A stretch of 64,000 bases of DNA from a virus, in the IMG/VR virus record IMGVR_UViG_3300009068_000029, positions 17,511 to 81,510 of that record. One strand, 5' to 3'. Position 1 is the stretch's first letter. Each line of letters begins with the position of its first letter. The notes under the pieces were generated by a model. It saw only the letters and a list, made by a program, of their open reading frames with translations. It was not told the DNA's origin and did no database searches. Below, piece by piece: positions 36,694 to 46,555 of the stretch. The position numbers and the translations under genes were made by a program.

Positions 36694-39600
36694 TTATGGA
36701 TTGGTTTGTGTTATTTGTATTGTATTAATAAACTTAAATCTAGAGTAAGCATCTTGTATAAGTCTTATCTTAGCAAAGTCTGATTTAATTTTATTCTTCT
36801 GATAAGATACAGAAGTAGGTCTTACACTTTTTGTATTTGGAACTTTATCAATTGGGTATTGAGTTACTAAATCTCCCCATTGAGTTGACCAAAGTGGTTG
36901 TCCATTTCCTTGCGCTGCAACGTTCCAAAATCCGTTAAAGGTATAAAGCTGTTCTCTACGAGAGATAAGCGCTTCTATGCCTGTTGCTGTCATTCTAGGA
37001 TAGGTTATCTTCTGTCTTGTGTTACCAAACTCTTCAGGGATCAACTTAATAATACCAGAAGACTGTTCTTTGTTATAGATAATCGCCTTAGTAAAGTTTG
37101 CTAAGTTCTTTTTATTTGCAGTAGACAAAGAGTAGTACTCGTAATCAGAGTAGTATTCTTGAATGTCTTGCATCAAAGTAACAGAGTTAACAGTAGATAC
37201 TTGAGGGAATGAATTTGCATTGTACTCTAGTATGTAAGGATACAAAGTTCCGTAGTAAGTCTGATAAGTAAATATAGACAAGTTATGATTCCAAGTAGTA
37301 GCACCTGCACTTGTATTAATAATAGTTTGAAAGTGCCCTAACATAGGAACAAAGAAGTTAGGAAGGAAAGAATAGAAAGAAATAAAGTTCTTAAGTTTAG
37401 GAGAGTATGCTACTGTCCAGGACTTATTCTCAAAGTAAGTAGGATTAGTTAATTTAACTTCTATGTTTAAGTTTATTTCTTGGTAATAGTATTTATTATT
37501 TTCGTAAGTTATAATACCTGTCAAATCCTTACGCACTAAATAATCTAACTTAGTAATAAATACTCTTTCATACCTTTCATCCCAGCCCATTACAATACCT
37601 AATCCTGCTTGTGGATTATCTATATCTGCATCAGGAAAATTCTTAAGAATATTAAAAGGAAGATTATTCTTAAACCAGTTAAAGTTATTGTCTGTTTTAA
37701 TTTCGTTAAACCCTTGTGCTGTAATTTGATAGATGTGACCACGCTTAGCATCTACCCAAAATGTTCCATACTCACACGTAACATAAGCCTTGTGTTGAGT
37801 TCCTGTGTAACCTAGATCTGTCTTAGAAAGATCTACAGGTTTTTGTTTGAACATGTCTGCGCTACCAATCTCTAACTGGTAAGGAGAAGTGTTACTTAAA
37901 GTAATACGAGAGTTGTATACTTTAGTTGTATTTTCAAATCTAGCATATATTCTTTCGTTCTCTCCTCCATTCAAATCTATTAAGCGACCTCCTTGCTTAG
38001 GAAAGTCATAGAAGTTTCCTGCACGGAATACTCTCCAAGCATCTGAAAGATAGTTAGAAGCATTTGCAGGATCAGAATAAATAACTCTGTTCTGATGATA
38101 AGTAAGACATTCTAAAGAAGGATACTTTAATCTATAAGGAAGATTAGGACTTAAGTTCTGTGCAGAGTAGGTAGCATTGTAACTATAGAAGTTATCGTAC
38201 TTAATAGGTACGTTTACTTCATGCAACCAATCATCTGGAATACCATCTCCTACATTAGGATAGAAGTTTTCTTCTAAGTCATTTCTTCCGTGACGTAAGT
38301 CTACGTTAATATCAGACTCTACGTAGAATACAGGAATGCCATAAGACGCTGTATAAAAAATTCCTTTTTGGTAAAAGAAAGTTATAGGAGTAGTTACTGG
38401 TCCTAACGGAGGAAAATTAGTTGTAATACTAGGAGAAGCATCTAAATTATTCTTTTTAACAAAAGAACTATACATGGCAGCAAGTGCTCCTGTGATAATA
38501 GCATTAGCCGATTTTCCTGAAGGATTTGCACCTCCCAATATAGCTGATCCTGCTGATGCAGTTATTCCTGCAACTACTCCCGTCAAAAGACTAGATGCTA
38601 CTGAACTAGTCAACTCTTCAGGAGACTCTCCTATATAATAAGTAGGATATCCTAAGTTAGGAAACAACCAATAGTCAAAAGGAACATTATTAACTTTAGC
38701 AGGAAGATTAGCAAGGTTACGAGTAAAGAAAGAATGTTTACGTTTAAGTGCAAACTTGTTGATATAAGTATCTCCTCCAAAAGCAGGATAGTATTTCTTA
38801 AGAATCTTTGCAGTACCATTTAAAGTAAGAGTTACATCAACAATGTATCCCGTAGAAACATATTTAATGTTTTCTATTTGTCCATACTGATTAGGAAACT
38901 CACGTTTAATAGAAGCATAGTAAGCTCTTGTATCACTTTCTGTTACCGTTTCTGGATTGTCTTGTAAGCTTTTTTCTCCTATTGTATAACGAGTAGTATC
39001 TTGAATAAATGGATACTCATAAGAAAATCCTGCACTAGTCTTAAGATAAACTGAAGTCTCTCTTAAACGATTATGTAAAGGCTTGTCGTCATTTAATTCT
39101 ACTATTTTATCATTAGCGTAAAGCCCAATGTCTAAGAAACGTCTTCGATTTCCTCTAGTAGTAATAGGTCTAAAACTTGTGTACTTTCCTACTGAGTTAA
39201 ATTGATAAGCAAAATTCTTATTAGGTATAAGTCTTTCTAAGATATCTAAAATAATCTGATTATTAGTAAGAGTAGAAAGACCATCAGTTCTTAGTCTATC
39301 TCCTAAAGTTATTACAGGAGGCACAGTAGCATCTCCTTGTTTAATACTTTCGTAAGACTGGGATAAAGCATTTGCTACAATTGCAGACAAAGCATAATCA
39401 GCTTTAGTTAGAAATTTATATTGAGGATGATCTAATACAGGAACAAACTTTCCTTGTACCTTACCAAACTCTAAAGTTTCTATTTTAAGTTCTGTACCAA
39501 TTTTAGGAAGTTGAAAGTGTGTATCAGGAGAGTGGAATGTGTATCTAGATCCAATAGTATCAAAACCTTTATGAAGACGTAGTCCAGAACTAGCAGCAGC

Positions 39601-41787
39601 ACTAGAATCTTCTATTCCCCTGTCAGCTTTGTTGTACCAGTCTGGAGTAGATTTAATATAAGCATCAGGTCTAATATCATTGTAAGGATAGTTAGGGTAG
39701 TAAAACTTTTTACCTGATTTAACATCGTCAAAAGTTCCTACATCATAAATAAGTCCTTTAGCAATTACTGATTTATTATTTACACGATTACCTCTAACTA
39801 ACTCGTAGCCACAAATAAGTTCCTTAACAGGAATCTGATGATTGCCATAAGTGTTTAAAGGATCGTATACTGTAAAGGTGTTTAGATCACCTTCAAACAA
39901 ACTCTCAAGAATACGTACTCCAATAGGATAGATTAAATCCTTACCATCTGCATGTATGTGAGAAAGTGCATTTTCAGGAAACTTGTGAAATCTTATAGGT
40001 AGTTCTGCTAATGCTCCCCATACTTCTGTGTAACAAGGGTAAGTCTCAGTAGACTCCCAGTAAGAAAAGTCTCCTGAGTCTTTTACAGTAATCTTACAAC
40101 TGTACTGAGCTTCTTGTATAGAAGGTTCATTATTAGGAGGTGTAAGACCTGCAGTAGCTGTGTTGTATACTTTCCAAGTAGGAAGATCTTTTTGAATAAT
40201 ACAATCATTGGGAACAGTAAATACATCTAAACTAGATCCCTTAGATAAAGTATCTGTATCAGAACCAGTGGTAGAAGCAACTCTTCCTGGAATATGAAAT
40301 ACGTCTGTATACTTTCCGTTCTTTAATCTAAACTTAATTCCAAATGGATAAACCTCATCTCTTTGATACGTACGGAAGAAGTAGGCAATCTCTGGATTAG
40401 AGTAATCAAACTTTTGATCAGCAGGCATCTCTACTGTTTCCCAACGTAACTTAATGTTATTTGCAAGTAACTGAAAATTATACTTAGGAGTTTCTGTTAA
40501 ATCACCTAACATTAACATGTCACTTTGCTTATCAATAATTCCTGCACTATCATAGTGAGGAGTACGAATAAGAGGAACAATAGAAGAGAACGTAGAAGAA
40601 TAATCTCCTGTATAGAGTAAAGAATCTTTGTTTGTAGTTTGGTTAACTCTATACGTACCTACCAGATGGTATGTAGTTACTCTGTTTACGTTTTCAGCTA
40701 CTACTAAGTTAAAGTAATTAAAGATAGCAGTACTGTGTTCTATAGCAACTCTGATGGATTTAGAAGTTTCGTACTCAGTTTGTTCTGTAATAGGTCTTTC
40801 AAAGATTGGAATAGGATTACAAAAATCTACATAGTCTGTAAGTTCTTTTCCATTCTCGTCTGAATAAGCCAGAGAGAAAGAATATACTCCTGCTTTTAAT
40901 ACTCCACCTGAATTAACTGATGTAGGATAGATCTCTGCTTGACAGAAATCAGGAAACAATTTTAATCTCTCACAAGAGTCAGACAAACAATCTGACAATA
41001 CCCCACACTGATCTTTACCATAAGGTTCCTCTAAAGAAAAGAATCTAGGAGTAATATTCTTAGCAATAAAATATACTTTAGTATTACAGTTATCTATACG
41101 ATACTCTGCGTAGACAGGGTAATCAATACTTAAACCTAAACAACATTTACTAGACTTAGGTACGCATACCCCTTGGGATACAAATACTTCTGAAACAATT
41201 ACAGTATTTGTAGTTAATATATATCTATCTTTTCTGGCTTTAAATACTCCTATCTGTCCTGCAGGAAAAGTAATATTAGTTTCTAATCCAGAACAGTTTA
41301 TGTAGTTTACTATATAAGGAGATGTAGAAGTACTTTCTACAGAATACTCGTAGCAATCCGAACAATCACAACAGTTGTCTACCACCAAAGGAGTAAACGT
41401 ACAACAACTTTCAGCTAGAGATACTGTACTGACTAATGCAGTACCTGATACACAACCACAATCTGTTTCACTTTCTATAAGACTTGTACAGTCTTTATTT
41501 AAATTAGTAATCTGTCCTATTAAAGAACGTCCATCAGAATGAGCTAGGAATACAATTAATTTAGATTGTTCAATAATACTTAGAACTCCAACAATCTTAA
41601 ACCCAGGATATAGATTAATAAAATTATAACAGAGTTGATTAGAGGGCTCATTAGTATATGTAGTTGAATTACCATCGTGAGATTGAATGTTTGCGTTTAA
41701 AGCAAACGTAATCATATTCTCCTTTATCTGGTAGTTAACTGAATCTAAATTTAACCCAGCAATGTTCTGATTGATTTTATTCTCCAT
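36694..41787 (-). CDS. Tail muzzle/stabilization protein (P22 gp10-like), 1697 aa
   Basis: 1697 residues, almost all beta-rich with many Tyr and Asn, as in the crAss-like muzzle protein (crAss001 gp44) and P22 gp10-type stabilization proteins that close the tail. A Cys cluster lies near the N-terminus (C110, C112, C128, C129, C139, C140, C142, C145). A Gly/Ala-rich hydrophobic segment (about 1055-1110, LLTGVVAGITASAGSAILGG) interrupts the beta region and could be a gate or a membrane-touching loop. Gene order with ring proteins just upstream supports the call. It starts 5 nt after the 278 aa ring protein stop. Confidence 0.75.
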   Translation of the reverse strand: MENKINQNIAGLNLDSVNYQIKENMITFALNANIQSHDGNSTTYTNEPSNQLCYNFINLYPGFKIVGVLSIIEQSKLIVFLAHSDGRSLIGQITNLNKDCTSLIESETDCGCVSGTALVSTVSLAESCCTFTPLVVDNCCDCSDCYEYSVESTSTSPYIVNYINCSGLETNITFPAGQIGVFKARKDRYILTTNTVIVSEVFVSQGVCVPKSSKCCLGLSIDYPVYAEYRIDNCNTKVYFIAKNITPRFFSLEEPYGKDQCGVLSDCLSDSCERLKLFPDFCQAEIYPTSVNSGGVLKAGVYSFSLAYSDENGKELTDYVDFCNPIPIFERPITEQTEYETSKSIRVAIEHSTAIFNYFNLVVAENVNRVTTYHLVGTYRVNQTTNKDSLLYTGDYSSTFSSIVPLIRTPHYDSAGIIDKQSDMLMLGDLTETPKYNFQLLANNIKLRWETVEMPADQKFDYSNPEIAYFFRTYQRDEVYPFGIKFRLKNGKYTDVFHIPGRVASTTGSDTDTLSKGSSLDVFTVPNDCIIQKDLPTWKVYNTATAGLTPPNNEPSIQEAQYSCKITVKDSGDFSYWESTETYPCYTEVWGALAELPIRFHKFPENALSHIHADGKDLIYPIGVRILESLFEGDLNTFTVYDPLNTYGNHQIPVKELICGYELVRGNRVNNKSVIAKGLIYDVGTFDDVKSGKKFYYPNYPYNDIRPDAYIKSTPDWYNKADRGIEDSSAAASSGLRLHKGFDTIGSRYTFHSPDTHFQLPKIGTELKIETLEFGKVQGKFVPVLDHPQYKFLTKADYALSAIVANALSQSYESIKQGDATVPPVITLGDRLRTDGLSTLTNNQIILDILERLIPNKNFAYQFNSVGKYTSFRPITTRGNRRRFLDIGLYANDKIVELNDDKPLHNRLRETSVYLKTSAGFSYEYPFIQDTTRYTIGEKSLQDNPETVTESDTRAYYASIKREFPNQYGQIENIKYVSTGYIVDVTLTLNGTAKILKKYYPAFGGDTYINKFALKRKHSFFTRNLANLPAKVNNVPFDYWLFPNLGYPTYYIGESPEELTSSVASSLLTGVVAGITASAGSAILGGANPSGKSANAIITGALAAMYSSFVKKNNLDASPSITTNFPPLGPVTTPITFFYQKGIFYTASYGIPVFYVESDINVDLRHGRNDLEENFYPNVGDGIPDDWLHEVNVPIKYDNFYSYNATYSAQNLSPNLPYRLKYPSLECLTYHQNRVIYSDPANASNYLSDAWRVFRAGNFYDFPKQGGRLIDLNGGENERIYARFENTTKVYNSRITLSNTSPYQLEIGSADMFKQKPVDLSKTDLGYTGTQHKAYVTCEYGTFWVDAKRGHIYQITAQGFNEIKTDNNFNWFKNNLPFNILKNFPDADIDNPQAGLGIVMGWDERYERVFITKLDYLVRKDLTGIITYENNKYYYQEINLNIEVKLTNPTYFENKSWTVAYSPKLKNFISFYSFLPNFFVPMLGHFQTIINTSAGATTWNHNLSIFTYQTYYGTLYPYILEYNANSFPQVSTVNSVTLMQDIQEYYSDYEYYSLSTANKKNLANFTKAIIYNKEQSSGIIKLIPEEFGNTRQKITYPRMTATGIEALISRREQLYTFNGFWNVAAQGNGQPLWSTQWGDLVTQYPIDKVPNTKSVRPTSVSYQKNKIKSDFAKIRLIQDAYSRFKFINTIQITQTNP

Positions 41788-41792
41788 TAAGT

Positions 41793-42629
41793 TTATTGGA
41801 TATGAAATTTAATAAAGCGATTTCGCATCTTAGCTACGTTATCTGCCATCTGTTGTTTGGTATAAGTCAACAAATAACCGTTAGCTGCTTGCAATTTATT
41901 AAGTTGATCTTGTCTATAGTACTGAAACTTAGCCTCTACCTGACGTTGACTCTCGTCTACTACTGAATGCCAAAGTTGTTCAAAAAACTTAAACTTAAGA
42001 TAAGACTTAATATACTCTTCCACTTCAAGAATTTCTGGAACCATAGGTAAGTTATCATCGTCCATTGGACGTGAGAAATATCTAACGTATATGCAACCAG
42101 TTTCAAACGTAGATGTGACAGTTTTATTAGGATGAATTTGAATAACATCATTTGAAGAAGTACTAAGGTTAGGACAGTCCTCTATGCAGAGAGCTTTAGA
42201 TCCATAGTAAACTTTAATCCAAGTAGGTTGCTTCATTGTGATTTTAAAGCCAGGAGTAGAAACAGATACTGTTTCATACATCTCTTCTTTAAGTCCGCAG
42301 TCTGTACAACCGTTAGTACATTGAATAGACTTATACCAACTACCTCTAACAGAGTTTACTCCTTGAGACCAAAAGATCTCAGAGTCATAGTGTATAGCAT
42401 AGTCTAGTAGTCCAAAGTCGCAAGGAAGTTCTGACTTGTAGTTGTGAAAAGACAAAACCAATTCTTCTGGTTTCAAGACCATTACTCTAAGCTTACGAAG
42501 TGACTGATCTATGTAAGTAGGAATCATCACTTCACTTATTGCACCTGCCTCAAAGTACGACTTTAACTCTTGCTTTACTTCCGCAATTAAAGGCTCTGAT
42601 GAAATAAAGTTAGTGTTATCGTAATTCAT
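41793..42629 (-). CDS. Ring/tail tubular protein, 278 aa
   Basis: 278 residues. N-terminal helices (PLIAEVKQELKSYFEAGAI, SLRKLRVMV) and a beta-rich middle with Cys pairs (TNGCTDCGLK, CIEDCPN), then a long C-terminal helix with many Gln and Lys. This fits the tail-tubular/adaptor family (T7 gp11 or crAss ring proteins) and the place between IHF-like and muzzle genes. Interaction with the portal stack and the muzzle protein is likely. The start follows an A-rich leader without Shine-Dalgarno. Confidence 0.6.
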   Translation of the reverse strand: MNYDNTNFISSEPLIAEVKQELKSYFEAGAISEVMIPTYIDQSLRKLRVMVLKPEELVLSFHNYKSELPCDFGLLDYAIHYDSEIFWSQGVNSVRGSWYKSIQCTNGCTDCGLKEEMYETVSVSTPGFKITMKQPTWIKVYYGSKALCIEDCPNLSTSSNDVIQIHPNKTVTSTFETGCIYVRYFSRPMDDDNLPMVPEILEVEEYIKSYLKFKFFEQLWHSVVDESQRQVEAKFQYYRQDQLNKLQAANGYLLTYTKQQMADNVAKMRNRFIKFHIQ

Positions 42630-42640
42630 TTTTTTATATT

Positions 42641-43132
42641 TTAAGACTGTATGTCTATTTTGTTTTCTCTTATAGCTTGCGCTAGTACTGATTTGTGTTT
42701 GTTAGACACTCTTAAATCGTAGAAGCCAAACTGTACTACCCTTTTATAGTAAGGATACAAGTGAAACTTATAGATGGCACCATTGGTATGTGTGTTTCTA
42801 TAAGGCACTTTGACACCAGTTTCGTGGTAGAGTTTCCAGTTAATAATCGTATGTTTACCTTTTGTAATTGCATTTTCTGTTTTTACAACTTTAATGGAAC
42901 CTAAGTTTGGAAATCTAATAGCGTATCTACCACGTAACAATCTCTCCATAAGCTTCAAGTGAATCTTTTTAGGGATGCCACAGAATTCTTTGTAGGTGAT
43001 ATCTTTACGTTTGGTTTCTTTTAAGAACATTTCGTACGCAGCAAGAGCAGTGTAGTTAGTATCTGACGCTGTATCTTTCTCTTTTTGTCTTACTGTGGAT
43101 TGCTGGTTTTTTCGTATGAAGTCTCTCGACAT
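42641..43132 (-). CDS. IHF/HU-like structural protein, 163 aa
   Basis: 163 residues. A helical N-terminal half (TNYTALAAYEMFLKETKRKD, YKEFCGI) leads to LKLMERLLRGRYAIRFPNLG and SIKVVKTENA, the helix plus beta-arm layout of IHF/HU proteins. crAss-like phages have an IHF-like gene in the tail block, which matches this position between two ring proteins. Whether it binds DNA or is part of the tail ring is not decided by sequence; the basic patch KHTIINWKLYH favours nucleic-acid contact. Stop and next start are 11 nt apart. Confidence 0.6.
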   Translation of the reverse strand: MSRDFIRKNQQSTVRQKEKDTASDTNYTALAAYEMFLKETKRKDITYKEFCGIPKKIHLKLMERLLRGRYAIRFPNLGSIKVVKTENAITKGKHTIINWKLYHETGVKVPYRNTHTNGAIYKFHLYPYYKRVVQFGFYDLRVSNKHKSVLAQAIRENKIDIQS

Positions 43133-43134
43133 AA

Positions 43135-43776
43135 TTAGTTGGGTTCATCTCGGTTGTTATCTTCTAGGTCTTGAGGAATTCTTTGATAATTCATCAATGA
43201 CTGAGTACACATTTCAATCAATGCGTCTGTTAGATAACCTGGAAATTTAAATTGTTTATCGTACATACTTAAACATTCTGTACCATCTATATCCTCTATA
43301 GACTCGGTAAAGTAAGCGTACATATTAACACACTCTACATCAGGATCTAAAACATACAAATATCCATTACGAATGGTGTAGTATTTTTTAGGGGTCTTAA
43401 AGCGTAAGCGGGAGTGGTTGATAAAATCTCTAATAGTTGTAGGGAAAAGTTCTTCTGAGTTTGAAGTATTGAATACCCCCTGAATGAAATATGAATATAA
43501 ACCTTCATCTATGTTTGGTAGTTTGTTTTTAGTTCTGCGTACAGGACAACCTAAATCACACTCTGTTCCAGGTGCTTCAATTAAATGTACACACTCGTAA
43601 GCTTGATAAACATTATCTGAAGTAAGCAACCTTCTTAAGTTGATTTCTCTACGTAGTAAAGTAGATGCTTTAGTTTTTAATAAACCGTAAATATAACGAT
43701 CAGTAATTAAGTCATCGTCACTAACAAATTTGTTAGCACTCTTAACTCTACCGATTAATTCTGAATTTGTATACAT
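43135..43776 (-). CDS. Ring/adaptor protein, 213 aa
   Basis: 213 residues. The start (TNSELIGRVKSANKFVSDDD) and RYIYGLLKTKASTLLRREIN helices, then a beta-rich centre with a Cys pair (CDLGC) and a C-terminal helix, resemble the crAss-like ring/tail-adaptor family. It is the first gene of the ring-muzzle operon, 36 nt after a promoter -7 box. Expected to join portal and tail. No signal or membrane segment. Confidence 0.6.
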   Translation of the reverse strand: MYTNSELIGRVKSANKFVSDDDLITDRYIYGLLKTKASTLLRREINLRRLLTSDNVYQAYECVHLIEAPGTECDLGCPVRRTKNKLPNIDEGLYSYFIQGVFNTSNSEELFPTTIRDFINHSRLRFKTPKKYYTIRNGYLYVLDPDVECVNMYAYFTESIEDIDGTECLSMYDKQFKFPGYLTDALIEMCTQSLMNYQRIPQDLEDNNRDEPN

Positions 43777-43812
43777 CTCAGGATATAGTTTGGGTTAATT
43801 TAAGGTTCATTA

Positions 43813-43843
43813 CAAATATAATTTAATTTTAAGTTTAAGTCAA
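43813..43843 (-). promoter_or_regulatory. Bacteroidota-type promoter
   Basis: Leftward TTGAC (TTG = 43843-43841), 20 nt, TATATTTG (43820-43813). It drives the ring-protein to muzzle operon. The spacing is one base longer than in the other promoters of the window. Confidence 0.75.
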
Positions 43844-43858
43844 GGGTTAATTTGAAAA

Positions 43859-43890
43859 CTAGAAGAGCCTACTTTCGCAGGCTCCTACTA
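43859..43890 (-). terminator. Terminator after the tail-fibre gene
   Basis: Leftward hairpin GAGCCT-GCGAAAGT-AGGCTC with flanking TAG/CTA pairing, followed by TTCTAGTTTTC. It separates the fibre gene from the ring operon promoter 16 nt further on. The U tract is short. Confidence 0.6.
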
Positions 43891-43936
43891 GCAAGATGAC
43901 AGGAAAACCAACCAAAAAATCCTGCCAAGATTTTTA

Positions 43937-45826
43937 TTATATCGCTGCGTAAGAATTTCCTCCGATAAATATCTCAAGAGATTCTCCACTAGTCAAAGAT
44001 ATTGGACTTCCAGGGCTATTCAACTCTATAGTTAAATCAGAACCATTTATGTAACATACTCCTTGATATACAACAGTTGAGGACGTGCCTGAAGTTGTTG
44101 TGTACTTAAGAATTAATACGTTAAATACTGGAAGATATAAAGGTAAATATCCTGCTGGAACTGTTGCCATTATTAAAGACTGACCATGTGCCCAAGCAAA
44201 AGCACCTGAAGCATTTACAGCCAAACTTCCAACGATTGTTATTGTTTTTCCAAACTTAGATACTCTAGGTAAAGATCCACTTGGGAATCTTAAAGATGCA
44301 GCAACTGAGGCATTAGTTAGAGTTCCTGCAGTTAAAGTAGCAGCTGTAGCTACTCCACTAGATCCAAAAGACTCTAAGTTAATAGTTACATTGCCTACAT
44401 TATCTGTACGGGTAATACCTACTGTTCCTCCTGTTGAAGTAAAGATAAGTTCTTTGTTTACAAACTCAGAACCATTCCAAAACAAACTGTGGTAGGTTCC
44501 AGGAGAACTTGTAGTTACATCTAGTAAAGAAGATATAGAACAACTACTAAGTTGAGAACAAGCAAATCGAACTCCTGCAGCTAGTGCTACGTTCAATCCA
44601 TCAGAGTCACTTGTAGCAACAAAGTCGCTTGAGTTTAACTTAAGTTTTAGTCTACCTAAAGTAGAAACAATCTTACCTAACTGGTTAGCTAAAGTATCTG
44701 AACTGTTAGTAAAACCAAAAGTATAACCATAGTAAGGAGTTGATCCAAAGTTTGTAGCCCAAGTTAAAGTATAACTAGAAGCAGGGATAGAAGCTAAAGT
44801 AGAGTTTATAGCACAAATCTGACTAGTGAATAAAATAGCTGCTGCACTTAAAGTACTTGTAGCAGATCCTCCTGAAATACAAGAAGTATTAATAGATGCA
44901 GGAACAGCAGACCCCCCTGAGATATAAGTCTTAAGAGCAGCTGCTGCAGTAGTTACAGTAACAATACTTGTATTTAAAGTCTGGAACATGCCACACATGT
45001 TAGTTGTGACCCAGTTAATATAATCTGATACTACGGTAGTAGAAGGCTTAGTAGTAAATGCATAAGCAATACAAGGATTATTTGTAACCCCTGTCATATC
45101 TATACTTGTAGTAGTAGTACAAAGTTTAGTTCCGTATGCAGTTAAGACTTGACCTAAGGTAGAACTACCAGAAGTAATTCCTGTAACACATCCAGGTACT
45201 GTAAAAGTAGGAGTCTCTACTGAAATTACTCTAGTGTTTAAAGAACATAAAGCAGCAGCACTAGCCTCAATAAATTGTTGAGCACTTGTAATAGAACTAC
45301 CTACACTACTTAAGTTTCCTCCTACACGCAAACATCCGTAAGTAAATACAGAATAATCTAATCCTGAAGGAGTAGCTAAACAGATTCTTGCGTTAAGACT
45401 AGCAATAACTGTATCTAAGTTAGTAGGAGAAGAAATCAAAGGGACTAAACTTAAAACTGCAATAGTTAAGTTATTAGCAGTAGTAGCTCCTCCGATAGTT
45501 GCACCTGCTACAGTCAAGACATCATTAATTGTATATCCTGTACCAGAAGCTATAAGAGTAACTTTATATACAAGAGATCCTACAGTACGAGTTACCTTAA
45601 CACTAAGACCACTACCAGTTCCTCCCGTAGGACTTACGGTGTAATCAGTAGTAGTTCCAGGGTTTACTGCAACTCCTGTAAAGTTAAAAGTTTTTACTCC
45701 TCCTGTTGCACAGAACAAGTCTGGACCAGAATAAGTAATACACTTGGCATAATTAGTTGAAATACAACCCACAGTAGCACAAGGGTCAATAGAATTAGTT
45801 CCGTAGCAATCAAGACAATGAGACAT
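43937..45826 (-). CDS. Tail or head fibre protein, 629 aa
   Basis: 629 residues from ATG 45826, which lies 2 nt after the stop of the 177 aa gene; a TTG start 18 nt earlier is less likely. N-terminus is Cys-rich (SHCLDCYG, CATVGCIS, CITYSG), then at about residues 50-125 a beta domain with TGGTGSGLSVKV and GTGYTINDVLTVAG. A long Ser/Thr/Ala repeat region follows, and the C-terminus (SGESLEIFIGGNSYAAI) is typical of a fibre tip. The Cys-rich head resembles that of the neighbouring 177 aa protein, so they probably assemble together. Receptor binding is expected. Confidence 0.7.
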   Translation of the reverse strand: MSHCLDCYGTNSIDPCATVGCISTNYAKCITYSGPDLFCATGGVKTFNFTGVAVNPGTTTDYTVSPTGGTGSGLSVKVTRTVGSLVYKVTLIASGTGYTINDVLTVAGATIGGATTANNLTIAVLSLVPLISSPTNLDTVIASLNARICLATPSGLDYSVFTYGCLRVGGNLSSVGSSITSAQQFIEASAAALCSLNTRVISVETPTFTVPGCVTGITSGSSTLGQVLTAYGTKLCTTTTSIDMTGVTNNPCIAYAFTTKPSTTVVSDYINWVTTNMCGMFQTLNTSIVTVTTAAAALKTYISGGSAVPASINTSCISGGSATSTLSAAAILFTSQICAINSTLASIPASSYTLTWATNFGSTPYYGYTFGFTNSSDTLANQLGKIVSTLGRLKLKLNSSDFVATSDSDGLNVALAAGVRFACSQLSSCSISSLLDVTTSSPGTYHSLFWNGSEFVNKELIFTSTGGTVGITRTDNVGNVTINLESFGSSGVATAATLTAGTLTNASVAASLRFPSGSLPRVSKFGKTITIVGSLAVNASGAFAWAHGQSLIMATVPAGYLPLYLPVFNVLILKYTTTSGTSSTVVYQGVCYINGSDLTIELNSPGSPISLTSGESLEIFIGGNSYAAI

Positions 45827-45828
45827 AG

Positions 45829-46362
45829 TTATGGGGTGCAGCAATTACAAAGTTTAGTAATAATAGCTTGGAGTAGTTGTCTAAGCGTTAAAATCTCATC
45901 ACCAAAGCAAGGATCATCTCCTAAGCATTGGTCAGCTAACCAGGTTTTAAATTGAAGGTCTAAAGGAAGATCCATCCAAAATATGTTACCTGAGTTGATA
46001 TTAATGTCTTTTGAAGACAAGTAGTTTAAACGAGAACGCAACTCACAGATAACTCCTACAAGTTTAAGTACAACTTCAGCAGAGTAATATTTATTATCTG
46101 TTGTAACTGTTAGACCTACTGTAGAGATTACTGGAGTAGTTCCACATGCTTGGTTAGCAGTATCAAATGCAGTTTTATTTAATCCTACACGAGTGTCTAT
46201 GTTAACCACCTTATCATCCAACAACTTAAGCAAGTCGTTTAAGTAAAGGTCACAATTATCAAAAGAATCTATAAGTCCTCCTGGAGTAGGAGTACCAGTG
46301 TACTTGACGCACCCAGAAGGAACGATCTCGACACAGTTATTGGTAGGGCAGCATTTAGTCAT
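45829..46362 (-). CDS. Cys-rich fibre-associated protein, 177 aa
   Basis: 177 residues. N-terminus CCPTNNCVEIVPSGCVKYTG has the same Cys and CxxYTG pattern as the 629 aa fibre protein encoded next. The middle is helical with beta segments, and the end (TKLCNCCTP) has three Cys in five residues. Likely a short fibre or adapter that joins the long fibre. No enzymatic motif and no signal peptide. Start follows a 4-nt gap after the 62 aa gene. Confidence 0.55.
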   Translation of the reverse strand: MTKCCPTNNCVEIVPSGCVKYTGTPTPGGLIDSFDNCDLYLNDLLKLLDDKVVNIDTRVGLNKTAFDTANQACGTTPVISTVGLTVTTDNKYYSAEVVLKLVGVICELRSRLNYLSSKDININSGNIFWMDLPLDLQFKTWLADQCLGDDPCFGDEILTLRQLLQAIITKLCNCCTP

Positions 46363-46366
46363 TTGT

Positions 46367-46555
46367 TTACAGTTTAATTTTTAGAGTTGCATTTGTATCG
46401 CAGTCTAAACAATCAGCATACTTAAGGAAGCGTGCTAATGCTCTAGACTTTTTGTAATAGGGTTTTGTTAAGTACTTGATATGCTGTAGTTCCTTGTAGG
46501 CAGCCATAGCAAGTTTCTTCTTAACAGTCAAGCTCAAATCTTCTGAGTAGGTCAT
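46367..46555 (-). CDS. Small basic helical protein, 62 aa
   Basis: Start chosen at ATG 46555 (MTYSEDLSLTVKK), giving 62 residues; a start at 46636 would overlap the previous gene by 116 nt instead of 35. The protein is helical and Lys/Ala-rich with a CLDC pair near the end. Overlaps the 168 aa gene out of frame. Function unknown; it belongs to the structural operon. Confidence 0.5.
   Translation of the reverse strand: MTYSEDLSLTVKKKLAMAAYKELQHIKYLTKPYYKKSRALARFLKYADCLDCDTNATLKIKL

Noticed and set aside
43896-43930. GGCAGGA...TCCTGTC second hairpin after the fibre gene
   Set aside because: Pairing is partial with a long loop; the hairpin at 43859-43890 explains termination better.
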